A DNA stretch of 64,000 nt, taken from assembly GCA_012932295.1 (NCBI GenBank), contig JAAONU010000013.1, positions 10,132,821 through 10,196,820 of the forward strand. Reading direction: 5' to 3'. The number at the start of each line of letters is the position of its first letter. Position 1 is the stretch's first letter. Positions 1-28,499 of this stretch are shown here, piece by piece. The notes under the pieces are model-generated. The model was not told the origin of the DNA. It worked only from the letters and a program-made list of their open reading frames with translations, and did not search any database. The translations under genes and the position numbers were made by a program. This DNA comes from Cyclina sinensis (taxonomy: Eukaryota; Mollusca; Bivalvia; Venerida; Veneridae).

Positions 1-1850
1 ATAGCCAACTGTCATTCGCGGGCAGATGCCAGTTCAAAAAGTTTCATGAATTGTTAATATTTGGTAAATTCGCAAATGGCAGCCAAATGCCATTTTGTAA
101 AGAATTGTGAATAGCAAACTTTCATAAATAGCCAGAAACCAGTTCGAAAAGTTTCATGAATTGTTTATATTTGGCAAATTTGCTACTGGCAGCCAGACGC
201 CAATTCGTAAAGAATTGTGAATACACAACTGTCATTTGTAGCCAGATACTAGTTCGAAAAGTTTTTCATGAATTGTGAATATTTGGTGAATAGGCAAACT
301 GGCAGCCAGATGCTTATTCGTCAAAAGTGCGAGTCGTCAACATTTAATTGGTAGTTATATGCCAGTTCGATAAGTATTATAGGTTCTGAACATTGAGTAA
401 ATTGGCAACTTGCAGCTTTTGATGCCAATGCGTCAAAATTTGCAAATTGTTACAAAATTAGCGAACTGCCAACTGTAAATAGATGCCAGTCCGATACAAA
501 TCTTGGATTCAGAACATTTAGTAAATTGGCAACCGGCAACAGGCTGGCAATTGACAGTTGACGATTCACGATCAATGTACTCAATGTTTATAATTCATGC
601 TACGATCTCTGACGAATAAGCATCTGGCTGCCATTTGCCAATTAACTTTGTATAATCAATTCATAAAACATATCAAATTGGCATCTGGCTCCCAACTGAC
701 AGTTGGCGATTCGCGAATTTTGACAAAAATTGCACCTGCCAGTGCCTATTCACTCAATGTTCAGAATTCATGCTACTTATCGGATTCACATCTTGCTGCC
801 AGTTGCCAGTTGAAAAATCGGGATCTTCCTCGAATTGGCATCTGGCTGTCGTTTTCAAGTTGCAAATTCACTTAATATAAACAATTCACAAAACATATCG
901 AATTGACAATTGACCATTCCTAAATTTTGAGAACTGGTACCTGGCTACCAGTTGCAAGTTGCCATTTCATTTAATATTTTGAGTTCATGAAACATATTCA
1001 ATTGGCTTCTAGCCACAAACTGGACGTTAACGATTCGCAATATTTGACGAATTGGCATCTAGGTGCCATTTGCCAGGTACCAATTCACTTAATATTAATA
1101 GTTCATGAAACATATCGAATTGGCATCCGGCTACCAACTAACAGTTAATGATTCGCGAATTTTGACGAACTGGTACCTAGCTGCAGTCGCCAATTCACTC
1201 AATGTTCTAAATTCATAACACTTATCGAATTGGCATCTGGTTGTAATTTGCCAGTTGGCAATTCACTCAATGTTCTAAATTCATAATACTTATCGAATTG
1301 GTATCTGGTTGCTATTTTCAAGTTGCCAATTCACTCAATGTTCTAAATTCATAATACTTATAGAATTGGCATCTGGTTGCTATTTGCCAGTGGCCAATTC
1401 ACTCAATGTTCTAAATCCATAACACTTATCGACTTGGCATCTGGTTGCTATTTGCCAGTTGCCAATTCACTCAATGTTCTTAATTCATAACACTTATCGA
1501 ATTGGCATCTGGTTGCTATTTGCCAGCTGCCAATTCACACAATGTTCTAAATCCATAACACTTATCGAATTGGCATCTGGTTGCCATTTGCCAGTTGCCA
1601 ATTAACTCAATGTTCTAAACTCATAACACTTATCGAATTGGCATCTGGTTGCCATTCGCCAGTGGCTAATTCAGTCAATGTTCAGAATTCATGCTAGTAA
1701 TCGACCAGTTGGCAGTTGACTATTCGCCACTTCTGATTATCTGGAATCTGGCTGCCATTACATTATAAATTTGAATCGGCCGCTGGACCAGTTGGATGCA
1801 AGTTGCCAACAGAATTGGCAACTGTCAAATGGCAGCTAACTTCACGCACA
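1..1850. mobile_element. Foldback element with internal ~68-bp tandem array, left end outside window
   Basis: The first ~540 bases carry GGCAGCCAGATGCC-type motifs. From about 560 the same motifs run in reverse complement (GGCATCTGGCTGCC, then CAATTCACTCAATGTTC), so the block is a large inverted repeat centred near 550. At about 1190-1690 a ~68-bp unit (ending in TCATAACACTTATCGAATTG) repeats about seven times. The right end AACTTCACGCACA (1838-1850) matches the end of a short element at 17778-18140, which has the reverse complement at its other end. The reading frame at 597-875 is a product of the repeat. The block lies just upstream of the first kinase exon seen, probably in an intron. Confidence 0.75.
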
Positions 1851-2083
1851 TTTCAAAGTCTATAGAGTTTGCATCCATATTGCCAAAATAATTTATATCA
1901 GGCATATCATGAAAAAGTTTTCATAAGGTTTTAAACTTTCTACCGACAAAGGACTTAAAAAAATCAAACTCTGAGTGCAATTTTCCCGAACGATAGTGAT
2001 AACTCGGGGTTTCCAGTTTTAGCGGAATCAAGACAGATGTTGTGTTATCTTAAATTTAAAACGTGTTCATATTTTTTATGCAG

Positions 2084-17485
<15,402 letters not shown>

Positions 17486-17777
17486 TGTTATTTGCCTGTC
17501 ATGTGCTCTCTTAGTGACAAAGTCATTGTTTTGACAGACTCATGAAGATTTCTAAAAATACCTTTGAAAGCTTAGCATACGCGCTACCAAATCGTTTTTG
17601 AATTTTGAAAATGGACAGGCAAGGCTTATACTGATTTTAATTTTTAATAAAGAATGAAAATTCAAATGACATTCTTAAATAAGAATTCATAGGTCTTATT
17701 TCATTGCCGTCCTACTCCGTTCATTATAGACATCTATGAAATGGCGTCAAACTTATATAAAATATATATGTAAACTA

Positions 17778-18140
17778 TGTGCGTGAAGTTAGCGGCCAGT
17801 TACGAGTTGCCGATTCAAATGGCAACAGGCGGCCAACTTAATAGTTCAGCTGCGAATTTAAATTTATTTGAAATCGTAGCTAGTTGCCAGTTCCTCAAAA
17901 TTTGCAAATCGTCAACTTTCAATTGGCAGCCGGATGCCAATTTGATAGATTTCATGAATTATTAATATCAACCGAATTGGTAACTGGCAACTGGCAGCCA
18001 GATGCGACTTTGTCATAGATCGCGAATTGGCAACTGGCAACTGGCAGCTAAATGCTTATTCGACAAACATTATGGCAGTTGACGATTCGCAAATTTTGAG
18101 GAACCGGCAGCTAGCTTCGATTTCAATAACTTCACGCACA
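17778..18140. mobile_element. Foldback/MITE-like element with 13-bp terminal inverted repeats
   Basis: It starts TGTGCGTGAAGTT (17778-17790) and ends with the exact reverse complement AACTTCACGCACA (18128-18140). The inside is GGCAACTGGCAGCCAGATGC-type sequence, the same motif set as the large block at 1-1850. At 363 bp it looks like the short form of that element. It lies about 290 bp after the kinase stop codon. No clear target duplication was found. Confidence 0.75.
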
Positions 18141-18718
18141 CATGTAAAATACGGGTTGTAGATAATTTACATACACGTTTATGCAAGTTCTAACCGGATG
18201 GGTGTCATTTTGTTCGGCTGTTTTTTGTGAACTACGCACTTTGAAAAGAACTTGTTTACAATGTTATGAACAACTGAAAAAGCAATTAAATGTATGACAA
18301 AGTTTGGTTTTCAGTGGTAATTCTATGTATCGTTTTTATGAAATTTAGATGTTTTGTTCGCGGATGTATATGAGTAAGTTGTCAACAGGTTTCATTACTC
18401 AGTATGATATATGTATGATCTGAACCTAAAATTTAAATGAAAGAATAGAACTTGTCTTGTTTTGTGGGCCCATGCTATCCGGCGATTTTAACTGGATTTT
18501 ACTCTGAATCACGTGACCCCATGACGTTAGATTGTCCTCAGTCATTGAATATATTACAAGGAATTAATATTGAATGCAAAAAATATAGTTCAAGTATTTA
18601 AAGTTTGAATCAGATGATCCTTTTCGTTAGCATTTTCACTCTGCCAAGTTTTTGCCAAATGCAGTTGCCCTACTGCACTTCCGATATGTCCGATTTTGTA
18701 GAGCATGATATATTTAAA

Positions 18719-18948
18719 CTAATAGGACGTGGCAGTAGCAGTACGCGGTAGCAGTTGGCATTAGAAATTAAATCAAACGTGAAGTTGGCAGTAGCAGTAG
18801 CAGTAGGCAAAACGTGAAGTTGGCAGTAGCAGTAACAGCAGTAGCAGTAAAAAAAACTTGAGTTGGCAGCACTACTGCCAACTTCACGTTTGATTTAATC
18901 TCTACTGTCAACTGCTACTGCGTACTGCTACTGCCAACTTCCTATTAG
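18719..18948. mobile_element. 230-bp foldback element made of the CTACTG satellite unit
   Basis: Both ends are CTAATAGGA in inverted orientation. Arms of about 80 bp match closely (GTTGGCAGTAGCAGTACGC, then ATTAAATCAAACGTGAAG). The centre carries one to three extra GGCAGTAGCAGTAG units. The arm sequence is the reverse complement of the unit amplified in kinase intron 2 (4770-8270). Confidence 0.8.
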
Positions 18949-19084
18949 TGGAAAAATACACGTGTGTAACGAGTTGAGGAAGCAGTGTTGTTGAGTACTT
19001 ATTGTGTAAATATGATATGTTCTAGAATGTAACTTCCTTTGAAATAGGAGATCCAAATATTGTCTCTGATCAGTGTGACATTGT

Positions 19085-20640
19085 GATGTTCAAAATATTC
19101 AAGATGCTTTACGCAGATTACATAGTTATATTTGCTAATACTGCAGAGGAATTACAACAAAGTTTAGATTTATTGTATGATTATTGCAGTACTATGAAAT
19201 TAAAAGTCTATGTTGGTAAACAAAAGTAATGATATTCAAAAGAAAGGTGGTTCTATACCTAGAAATACAACTTTTTATTATAATGGTCAGGTAGTTGAAA
19301 TAGTCAGTAATTTTTTTACCTTGGTATTGTATTCACATCTGGTGGATCTCTTAAAAATGCTCAGGATACGTTATCTGGCCAAGCTTTAAATGATGTATAC
19401 AAATTAAATACAAATTAAATAAATATCTTTATAAGATAAGATAAGATAAGAAATTTATTTATTATAGTGACATGTGTAATAACATTTTCAAGGTATATAT
19501 TATACATAAACTTACAATTTACACCCGGCCCAATGGACCTATATGTCACCTTATTAGAAATAATTTACAGAATTTAAAGTCATGTGAAACAATATATTCA
19601 TAAATATTAACAAAATAAAGTAGATGCATTGTAAGCCTGATCAAAATAGTGGTCTGTAATAAAACATTCGATTGCCAAAAATCTTGGGATTTACTTAATA
19701 ATGAAAAAGTAGCCGATAAAATGATTATGTCTACCTAATGTGATTATTTCCTTCGTACTTATTCAACTTATAAGTTCACTTACATACCACCAACCAAAAC
19801 ATCAGTTAGAGTTATTTGATCAACTAGTGTCACCCATTCTTAATTATTGCTGTGCGGTTACGCATTTTTCAGAGTACTACATACGCTGTTTTGTAAGAAA
19901 TTACTCGGAGTTAAGAAGACAACTCAAAATGATTTCATTTATGGTGAGTTGGGTCGTTTTCTTTTTAATACTATTCACATCGTTCAAGCAATTAAGTAGT
20001 GATTAAGGATCTTAAAGTTGAGTAAAGACAATTATGTATATATTTTTTAACAGTTAATGAGAAATGATATGGAAATATTTCCAAATAAAACGAACTGGTT
20101 TACTCGAGTGAAACATTTACTTTGTTCACTTGGACGGGCAGAAGCTTGGATTTTTCGAGGTTTAAGAAATACTGATATATTCCTTTCTTTAGTTAAACAA
20201 CGACTTAATGACCATTTTTTACAAAACTAGAATGGAAGGTTAGATAACTCTAGTAGATCCTTATTTTATAGTTCATTTTCTTCTTTCAATATTCAACCTT
20301 ATCTAGAAGGTTATAAAAGAGATAAATTTTGTAAAGCGTTCTCCCGTTTAAGAGTTTCCTCACATACATTACAAATAGAAGCCGGCAGATGGATAAAGCC
20401 ACAAAGTATACCAATGTCCAATCTGACTGAAGTTCACGATCTCCCTACGGTAATATCGATATTTAGGATATGATTTTAATCAGATGGACCAATGTCTGAA
20501 TGAAAATGTATCCTATGTGACAAATTGGAGGATGAATTTCATTTTATTGTCGTTTGTGCTTTATATCACGATATTAGAAATTAGAAACGAATTTGGACAA
20601 GACCAAATATATGTTAAAATTCGTAGAAAGTTAGACAACA
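19085..20640 (+). pseudogene. Decayed non-LTR retrotransposon (reverse transcriptase and 3' part)
   Basis: Translated in pieces, the plus strand shows a reverse-transcriptase core (LYADYIVIFANTAEELQQ, 19107-19160), followed by a stretch ending SGQALN. Further on come ELFDQLVSPILNYCCAV (~19810-19860), HLLCSLGRAEAW (~20112) and a terminal zinc-binding-like piece CILCDKLEDEFHF (~20510-20550). The catalytic YADD box reads YADY, so the second Asp is lost, and stops and frameshifts occur throughout. A foreign segment beginning with an ATAAG-type simple repeat (19430-19460) interrupts it to about 19640. The 3' region continues into unremarkable sequence at 20640-20940. Confidence 0.8.
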
Positions 20641-20940
20641 TGGTATTTATATATTAAATGCTTGTAAGATCAGAAACTCTGTCATGCATAGATAAGTTTT
20701 TGTTTGTTTATTTATTTTTTTCTGTCCGAGTGTGTATTGTGAACTATTTACTTAAAGTGATATCTGTTGTTTGCTTTTGTGCAATATCTGATTTTATTTA
20801 TAGCACGGTGTGTGTTCTTGTATTTCGATTTTTCGACAAGAACATATATCTTCTATTGAGATATTACGTTCTAGACACTTGCTGTACCTTGGTTTCATTT
20901 TTATTCAAGGTTCAGCAGGGTAGCGAGGTAGCCTAAATAT

Positions 20941-21860
20941 TCAGTGACAGCTGATGAATTTATCAAAAGTTTATTCAAATAACACAAAAAGATTATATGT
21001 AGTATATCGAAAAGTAAAGAAGAAAAAAAAGTATTTTCTCTGTATTACTTCGCCTTCTCCGTTTCGGTCAACTTTCTGTCGAAAATCTAAATAAGTGTAC
21101 ACAGACATTTACATTTTTTGTACTGAAAATAAAGAATACTGTAGATTTTGTGAAAGAGTATATCTATATAAAAACGTTCAGATACATTGATAAATGTTGC
21201 ACTGTTCGAGGATTATGACGTCACTATGTCATCATGGGATTATTAGCCTAATTGACGGAAATTGTGTGTCTGTCTATGCTGTCAATATAATTAACATTTC
21301 AGTCGTGACTATGCCTTTTCATTGTTCAAAATTGCCCAAAGGCTAAACAAAATGTGCAACCACCATTCAAGCCCAGTTTATATGATAAGATGATTAAAAC
21401 CTGCTAATTGTTTGTTTGCATGTTATGCACGTTTAATTCCTGTCATCTGATAGCGTCACCATTTATATTCAAGTCACCATTACATTTTACGAAAAAAAAA
21501 GTAAAAGCAGTCTAATTCTTCGTGAAAAGAATCTTCTCTTAGATTTTAAATTAAAGGTAATGAGTACATGTAGATAATCAGTTTTTGCAAGCCGGATAAG
21601 GTGTGGATGTACAAAATAGTTTTACAGCGATGTTTTTCCCGCTGCAATATCAGTACCACGGCAAAAATATCAATATATTTTTTCAGGTGTGAAACCACCA
21701 AAAAACGTTCCTTCTTTATTCCATATAAAATTCTTGTGCAAAACATAACAACATCCATTATAAATGACCTTAATGTGTATATTCTTGTAGATCTGCATCT
21801 GTAATCCTGAAAAGTACAAGAAAAGTTGGGGTCATTTTCTACCATGTGAATGTGCCCATA
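20941..21860. other. No gene recognised
   Basis: AT-rich sequence. Two overlapping frames on opposite strands near 21546-21845 have neither recognisable motifs nor splice context. Confidence 0.5.
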
Positions 21861-21869
21861 AAATTAACA

Positions 21870-22440
21870 AAAACTCGGAACCTGCTTTCCGACTGGGGGT
21901 ATGTGAAACGACTTCATTCTTCTTACGAACCTGAAAATCAGTAACAGAAAGATGCAATGCATTTTAGAATATACACGACCCAGAACGGGATTTGAACTCT
22001 GATCTCCCGCGTGACCCGCCAATGTTCTAACCTCTGAGCCAAACAATCGATAACCTAACGCATCTATCTATTTGAGCTTATTTATCGTCGGAACCGGTTG
22101 CCCATATGACCGACGCCCCCTGGAGAGATTAATTATTTTATGTTGTGGGGGTAGTGCAAGATACAGAAAGCATCCTATTCCAGAGACAGGTTCTTTTACA
22201 TGCTCAGTGTATAGCACTGATTCATGGGACCTCGGTTTAACGTCTCATCCGAAAGACTATTAGTAATGTTAGTGGAGGAGCGGGGGATCGAACTCGGGAC
22301 TCCTGGTTTACCAGTCCAGCGCGTTACCACTGGACCACATCCGCTCCAAAAAACCTGACGCATTTGTCAGAGGTTGTATTTATACAATTATCGAAGGTAT
22401 GCACTAGACCGTAACATCATGAATTCTTTATTAACATGCA
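21870..22440 (-). mobile_element. tRNA-derived SINE, family 2, split by a family-1 SINE
   Basis: On the minus strand, a leader (GTTACGGTCTAGTGCA ... TATAAATACAACCTCTGACA) lies at 22440-22365. The tRNA-like head (GGCTCAGAGGTTAGAAC ... GAGTTCAAATCCC) and body lie at 22050-21870. The two parts are adjacent in the copies at 56000-56200 and 56300-56510. Here they are separated by the family-1 SINE at 22064-22351, so that insertion is younger. Confidence 0.75.
22064..22351 (-). mobile_element. tRNA-derived SINE, family 1, inserted in family 2
   Basis: Reverse-oriented copy of the element at 8911-9195, with the tRNA-like head at the right end (CATCCGCTC) and the CTATCTA tail at the left. It is flanked by near-identical AACCTAACGCAT (22052-22063) and AACCTGACGCAT (22352-22363), a target-site duplication with one mismatch. 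Confidence 0.82.
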
Positions 22441-24737
22441 CATTCAGCAAACAACTACTAGCATCATGTGTTCCTTAAATCACATCCGTCAATAAACACC
22501 CGATTGGTTGTGAACGAAATTTGACAGTGGTTGAGGGATAGAACGCTCGTTCACCGTTCTGAAATCTGCCAAAGATAGGAATCTTCAGCACCTGTTATAT
22601 TTAACACGTTCTGCACGAGCAATGCTGCGAACCAAGGAAATCATCATCGAGCGGAATTATCTTAAGCTTCAAGAACTTATTTGCCTAACGATGAAAAATA
22701 AGCCTTTTACGACGACCGCAAAGATGAGACCAGAAATACAACATGTATTTCTAAACACCTTGTTGCAAATGAGGTAAATTGCACTGTATGTGTAGTGAGG
22801 GTTAGTATGCTGTAAAGATCTCGGATGTGCTTTTGATACGTGTTTAGACATATCATAATGTGTCATTTGTTGCTCTACCCGGGCGTGTTCTAGTTCTAGT
22901 TCTTCTTGGAAAAAAATAATTTCAGTATATAAAATTGGTACTCGCAGTTTTCGCTTACTGATTTTAGAAGTCATGATTATTGTTACAACGTCAGAGAAAT
23001 CCTTTACTCTTGAAAATTGAATAGCTTGCAAACCTCAATAATTATTTTTTTTTGTTTACTTCCAAGATTTCCGATGAGGAAAGGTCGTTGGCGTATAATG
23101 AAACTTAATTTATGCACAGACAAGTTTTAAGGCATTACAGGTTTGATGACGCATTAAATACATGATTTAATATATTTTAATTTTTTTTCTCGGATGACGT
23201 CATACGTTTATGAGCAGCAACGAAGTCTAACGGAACATCATCGAAAACGCTCGTTAATTTCAAATGTTTTACCACATCCATCCACTTTCATATCGCGTAT
23301 TTTAGAGGTCAGATATAAAGCATTTAAGTATTTTTTATGTTTTTTCTACATTCTCACAAGCATACGAGGCCTGCTTGAAATTAGAGAATAATACCATTAT
23401 TCATGAATAATGGAATATTAACTTAAGAAGAAATAAGTCATATAATGGAGTGATAAAGGATCATTTCTTGTCTTCCACTGTTCCAATGTTGTGGTAAGAA
23501 GATTTTTTATTCAGTTAATATTGTGTTTCATAAGCAAAAAGTAGCTTCATTAAATTCAGAATTTATATAACTTCATTCGACACAGTTCAAATTTATTCTA
23601 TAGAGTTATCTTGTTTGAACATCAGAATTATTATTTACTTTCGTTGTTCAAAAGTACCCAAGATAACTTAATTTCAATAATCTGTCCATAAATGTGTTTG
23701 ACACCGCATACAACGGCATTCATTAACCATCACTGCTAAATTCCTGAGTAGACTTTCCCCCAAACAATTTGGTCTAACCAGTCTATCATCTATAGGGGTA
23801 ACTTCTGAAAACTTAATGCACGTATATTGCACCGGTCGAAAAGGCAAAAGCAACTATGGCTAGGCGGATAAATTTCTGCCTTCTGGCAAATTTGTCTGCA
23901 TTTCATTGTCGTCTGCTTATCGACTGCATGCAAACGCTGAGGTCAAATGGTACAAGTTATGAAAAATAAATTCAAGACAATGTTGTTGTTTTATTCTTGC
24001 AATGTCAAGTATTTTTTGCGCTATTTAAGTTCTCTTTAAGTCTTATGAGAAATATATGATAGCGAATAAATGTCTTAAAACGGATATTCTCCTATTAATA
24101 ATGCACCTGGAATAAAGGGCAGAAGGGTTCGGTTAGAAAATTGGTACGGAATCAGTAACATTCTTGAAAGAGGTACTACACCTTCCTTTCAAGACCCCAA
24201 TAAGAGCCTCACTGTTAGGAGGTAAGGTAAAACAGGTAAAGTGTCCGTGTTTTAGTGTTTTTTTTCTCTTAAATTGTTATCAAAATCAGAGTAAAATAGA
24301 TAGGAAAAACCGGATTATTTTCAAGACGTAGTTGATTAAACTTAAATATATTGTATTGAATACAGTGTTTTTAATTCTCATACCGTAGGGTTTAGTTTAA
24401 CAATTGTTAGGTAAACATGTAAGTATTTCAATAAACCATAAAATACATACTTAGAAGGAGGGTTTTTGAAACGGTTGTATGAATAATTGAAGCATTAAGA
24501 TTCGCATTTGCTTATAAATATCTTAATACGTCACTTCAATTGGGAATTTACTGAAGGAACATTCGGTATGTTGATTTTTTTACGTGTAGAGTTGTGAAAA
24601 CATTGATTAACCTGTCTTTAACGCGTATTTTTTTCCCATTATCTCATATTTACGAAAACAAAAATACGTTTAAATGAACTGACTAAACGAGCATATATGT
24701 AGATAAATTCTAAATGGCCTTGACTGTAGATTGCACA

Positions 24738-24742
<5 letters not shown>

Positions 24743-24812
<70 letters not shown>
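24743..24812. repeat. (TA)n microsatellite, ~70 bp
   Basis: An uninterrupted run of about 35 TA units. The minus-strand frame through it (Ile-Tyr run) is spurious. Confidence 0.97.
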
Positions 24813-24814
<2 letters not shown>

Positions 24815-27800
24815 ACATAAAGAAAACAACAACAACGAATAAGCGAGTATATTCGTCTTTGCTTCATAATCTAGTGAAGATATATAGACTGGAGATTGAA
24901 GTGTAGAAAAAAAAACTTTTTGTATCTTTGTAAATTTATTGATACGCAAATGTGCAATGCAAAATCAAATTTGGAGCCCTTAAATGATACTTATGACGTA
25001 CATCAGACAAGAAAAATATACAAACATGACTTAACGTGGTTTCATTTAGTTATAAGCATAGTATGAAACGTGAAATGTGTCACTTTTCTAACACCTGAGC
25101 ATAAATAAATTTGTAGAAACATGTACTGTCTCACTAAGTTGAAATGTATTATACACTTCATTTATCTATATGAGGCACATATTCCATTTGACTTGAGGCA
25201 ATAATAATAAGGGCCTTTCCTTTTATATGTGGACGTTATTTAATAATGTGCAGTGCAAAAATATGTGTTTACAGTAGCATAACCATTATAATATCATGTT
25301 GTACTAACAAAGTTTTATATCTTAAGGATGTATGAGCGGTTTCGTTCTTCCATTAAGAATTTGAAAATATTTTGCTGACAAAGAGAACACTTCAAGACAT
25401 GACCAAAACAACAAAAAATGGTAGGTCACCGAAATTGTCTTTTGTCTTGGGAGTTTTAAGTTGATACATCAATAATTTTGTCTGATTCAGGGAAATTTCT
25501 AAACAACAAATCAGGGTAGTTGACAATGAACTAATGTAATTGAAATCTGTTTGAAGCTAAGGATATAGCGCGTTAATATATGAGCAAAATGCTGGAAACT
25601 CTAATCTTGTTTAATTTTATTGATCACGAAACAAACTAAACATATGAATCATAATTACCCCACCCACATTTTGTAAAAAGAACATTATATTTGTGGTCAT
25701 GTAATGCGGGTTTTTTACACTCGTTATTAGAAAACGATAAAAAGTTTTTGTCGTTTTCAAACAACTCGTGCAATAAATCCCTATTTACAAAAACGTCCTA
25801 TACTGTAAGTTTTTCGATACATGAGGCGGTATTTTGATTATGCAGCAGTTGTGCGTTTAAATGTTGTTAAGCAGGTGCTATGGATATTTAAACGTTTGTT
25901 TCATTGAAAAATTGACTCATTACATATTATATGATAATCAACCATTATTTGTGGTGTGCACATGGCAATATACATAGTGTCAATAAATTAGTATCTTCCT
26001 TTTAATTAGTTTAGTCCAGATAACAATTATAAGCTGTGATGCTGATACTGAAATACAGTCTCTACACTCTCGGCGGAAACTAAATCATCCTAAATCAAAT
26101 GTAAATAGAAAGTTGTTGGTTGTATATTAAAACCACATTTACAGAATAAGTGTTATAATGCTATTCTGAAAAGTTGCAAAATGTCCAAGATAAGTAATTC
26201 AAATGGCGAAAAAAGGCCGCCATATTTAAAATGTTCACTGTTTGTAGTGACCTCATCGTACGCCATCATTGCGTAATTTTAAAAATATTTGGAAGGGCTG
26301 CAGTAGTAATAATCTTCACTGAAAAGCCTCCTCACCTCACCTTAATTTTCATGCAACATGCAAATCAAGTTAGCTGCTAAAAATACCCCATAACCGACAC
26401 TGAATGCAAGTAATCAGTTGAAAATGGCAATCGGAATTTTCTGCTTGCTTTTTATATAATAAACATACTAGTGATATTCGTTGAGTTCTGTTTTCTTATG
26501 AAAAGTTAAGCTAATTTAATACATAAAAAAAGTTCTGTTAGCAAAAAACTGCATAAATTCAATTGGCATTATAATGATTTAAAGGATATTAAGTGGAAAC
26601 GGTAATTATAATACGTATAATACAATCATACATGATAAGACAGTAAAGACGTTCCATAAATACCCTTATTTTTTCAGTTGCGTTTACATTTTCATGAGCA
26701 AGGGTAACACGATATTTTAAACACTTGAAATATGAAAAAGAATGAAATAATAGTTGGCGTCCTCGTAATTTGTTCACGCAGTAGAAAGGTGAAGGGAACT
26801 AACAAACTTTGTAAAACCTTGACCCTGACTTTTATTACAAACAGGTGTCTATTTTCTACATTCAAACGCATAAAGAAAGGGTTGTAAATAGGCCACTGTC
26901 AAAAATAGCTGTTTTGTGTCAAACCAGTTTTATCTCTTTTTTGATTTCTGCTTGAAGGCATTCGTCATAATTTCACATTTTTCGAACATGTACACACAGT
27001 TTCATTGTACCGCCCTCCAGCAAAGACATAACGCTAGTAGACAGTGATATTTGCGAAAGAAACCAAAATGCATTAATTTGAAGTTATATTTTTCCAGCGT
27101 GGAAAATAATCTAGATAAACCGTTTTTCTTCTTTTTTATGTTTCAACAACCTGAAATTGACTTTTACATCACTGCTTTAAGTACTTATAAAGAATATATA
27201 CTCCCAAAACCTATAAAAGTGTATGATTATAAGTTCTGTTGATTTTTATTTTTAACGAAACGTGACTACAAGTTGACGGTCGGTTGATTTCGGACTAGCC
27301 CCCAAAGGTTAAAGTCAAATTATACCGGGTATCAGCATTACATGCAAATTTATAGTCATTAAATAAGCGTTATCTAAAGATGTTCTTGTGAACAACGACA
27401 ACATTTTTAAATAAAAAATAAGTGGATAAGTATTGTTGTACAAGAAGGTATCGTCACTTCAACAGTGAAAAAGTATGTTGCGTTTCTTTTTCGTTAATTA
27501 ACATTAGTTTCTTAAACGTAGATTTATCAATCACAAACAAGCTTTCCATTTAGATTTAACATATGAAACGATTTAGTACATCAGTCAACTTTAAAGTATG
27601 CGTTGGTAGTTATTGAAACTGTGTTCAATGGTGGATGTCCTTATTGAAGTCAGCAGCGCGATGAATTTTTTTTTTATAAACTTTGAATAACGAATATGGC
27701 TGAAGTCGTAAATCTCTTTAAAAATAAATCACTGTTAAACATTCTTGTTATTTATTTTTTGCGTAGTTTGAGCACGATCACATATTATCAGAACTATATC

Positions 27801-27861
27801 TTCAAAAACATATTTTATTGAAATCTTATTTAAAGGTTTTATCATATATATACATTATATT

Positions 27862-27936
27862 CATGTCAATCCCATTATAATCATGTCAATCCCATTATAA
27901 TTATGTCAGTCCCACTATAATCATGTCAAACCCACG
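27862..27936. repeat. 20-bp tandem repeat, about 4 copies
   Basis: The unit ATCATGTCAATCCCATTATA is repeated with small changes (AATTATGTCAGTCCCACTATA and so on). Confidence 0.85.
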
Positions 27937-28499
27937 TTAATTGTTTTATTGTATTCATATATTCTTGTGTTCATCATTTTTGACACAATGAGCTGTAAAT
28001 GTTTCAGTCGTAATAAACATTTGTTTTGTTCTGTTCTGTTCATAAACATAACTGTTTACATACAAAGACATATTTCCCCGAAACACGCATTTTATCTCAT
28101 AATTCATTTTTATCTCTAGACTCATATTTCCTCAAGTTTCATTTAGGGAATGTTCCTTTGTTTTATGTACTACTTAAGGTATTTTTACATGAAAATATCG
28201 TAAATGAAATAATGATATTGACAATTGTATATGAACTAATTGTTTAACCTTTGTCATGTTTGTGCTCATTTTACTCATATTTATTATATAATGATGTTTT
28301 GTGTATAGACTGGAGGTCTGAACCACAGTCAAGAATTTTAATTTTAATTTGAACATTTTTAAGACTCACATTACCTCAAAGAATTCGAATTGTTTTCAGT
28401 GACCTTATATTCTAGAGCATACATCGTATTTTGTTTCAGCATTTCAATAAACTCTTGAAACATATTATCAGGAATCTCCACATTTTTCTTTCAGCCAAA

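Larger units (their letters stand above)
22441..28494. other. ~6-kb intergenic stretch without recognised genes
   Basis: AT-rich DNA with short unsupported frames only. It holds a TA microsatellite (24743-24812) and a 20-bp tandem repeat (27862-27936), listed separately. The non-coding first exon and promoter of the laccase gene should lie toward its right end but could not be placed; the 28495 acceptor only shows that such an exon exists. Confidence 0.5.

Noticed and set aside
24710..24949. 79-aa minus-strand frame with an Ile-Tyr run
   Set aside because: Translation of the TA microsatellite.
28431..28499. Upstream ATG at 28431 as the laccase start
   Set aside because: A splice acceptor ends at 28494, and the ATG at 28500 begins a proper signal peptide; the upstream 23 residues would bury it.
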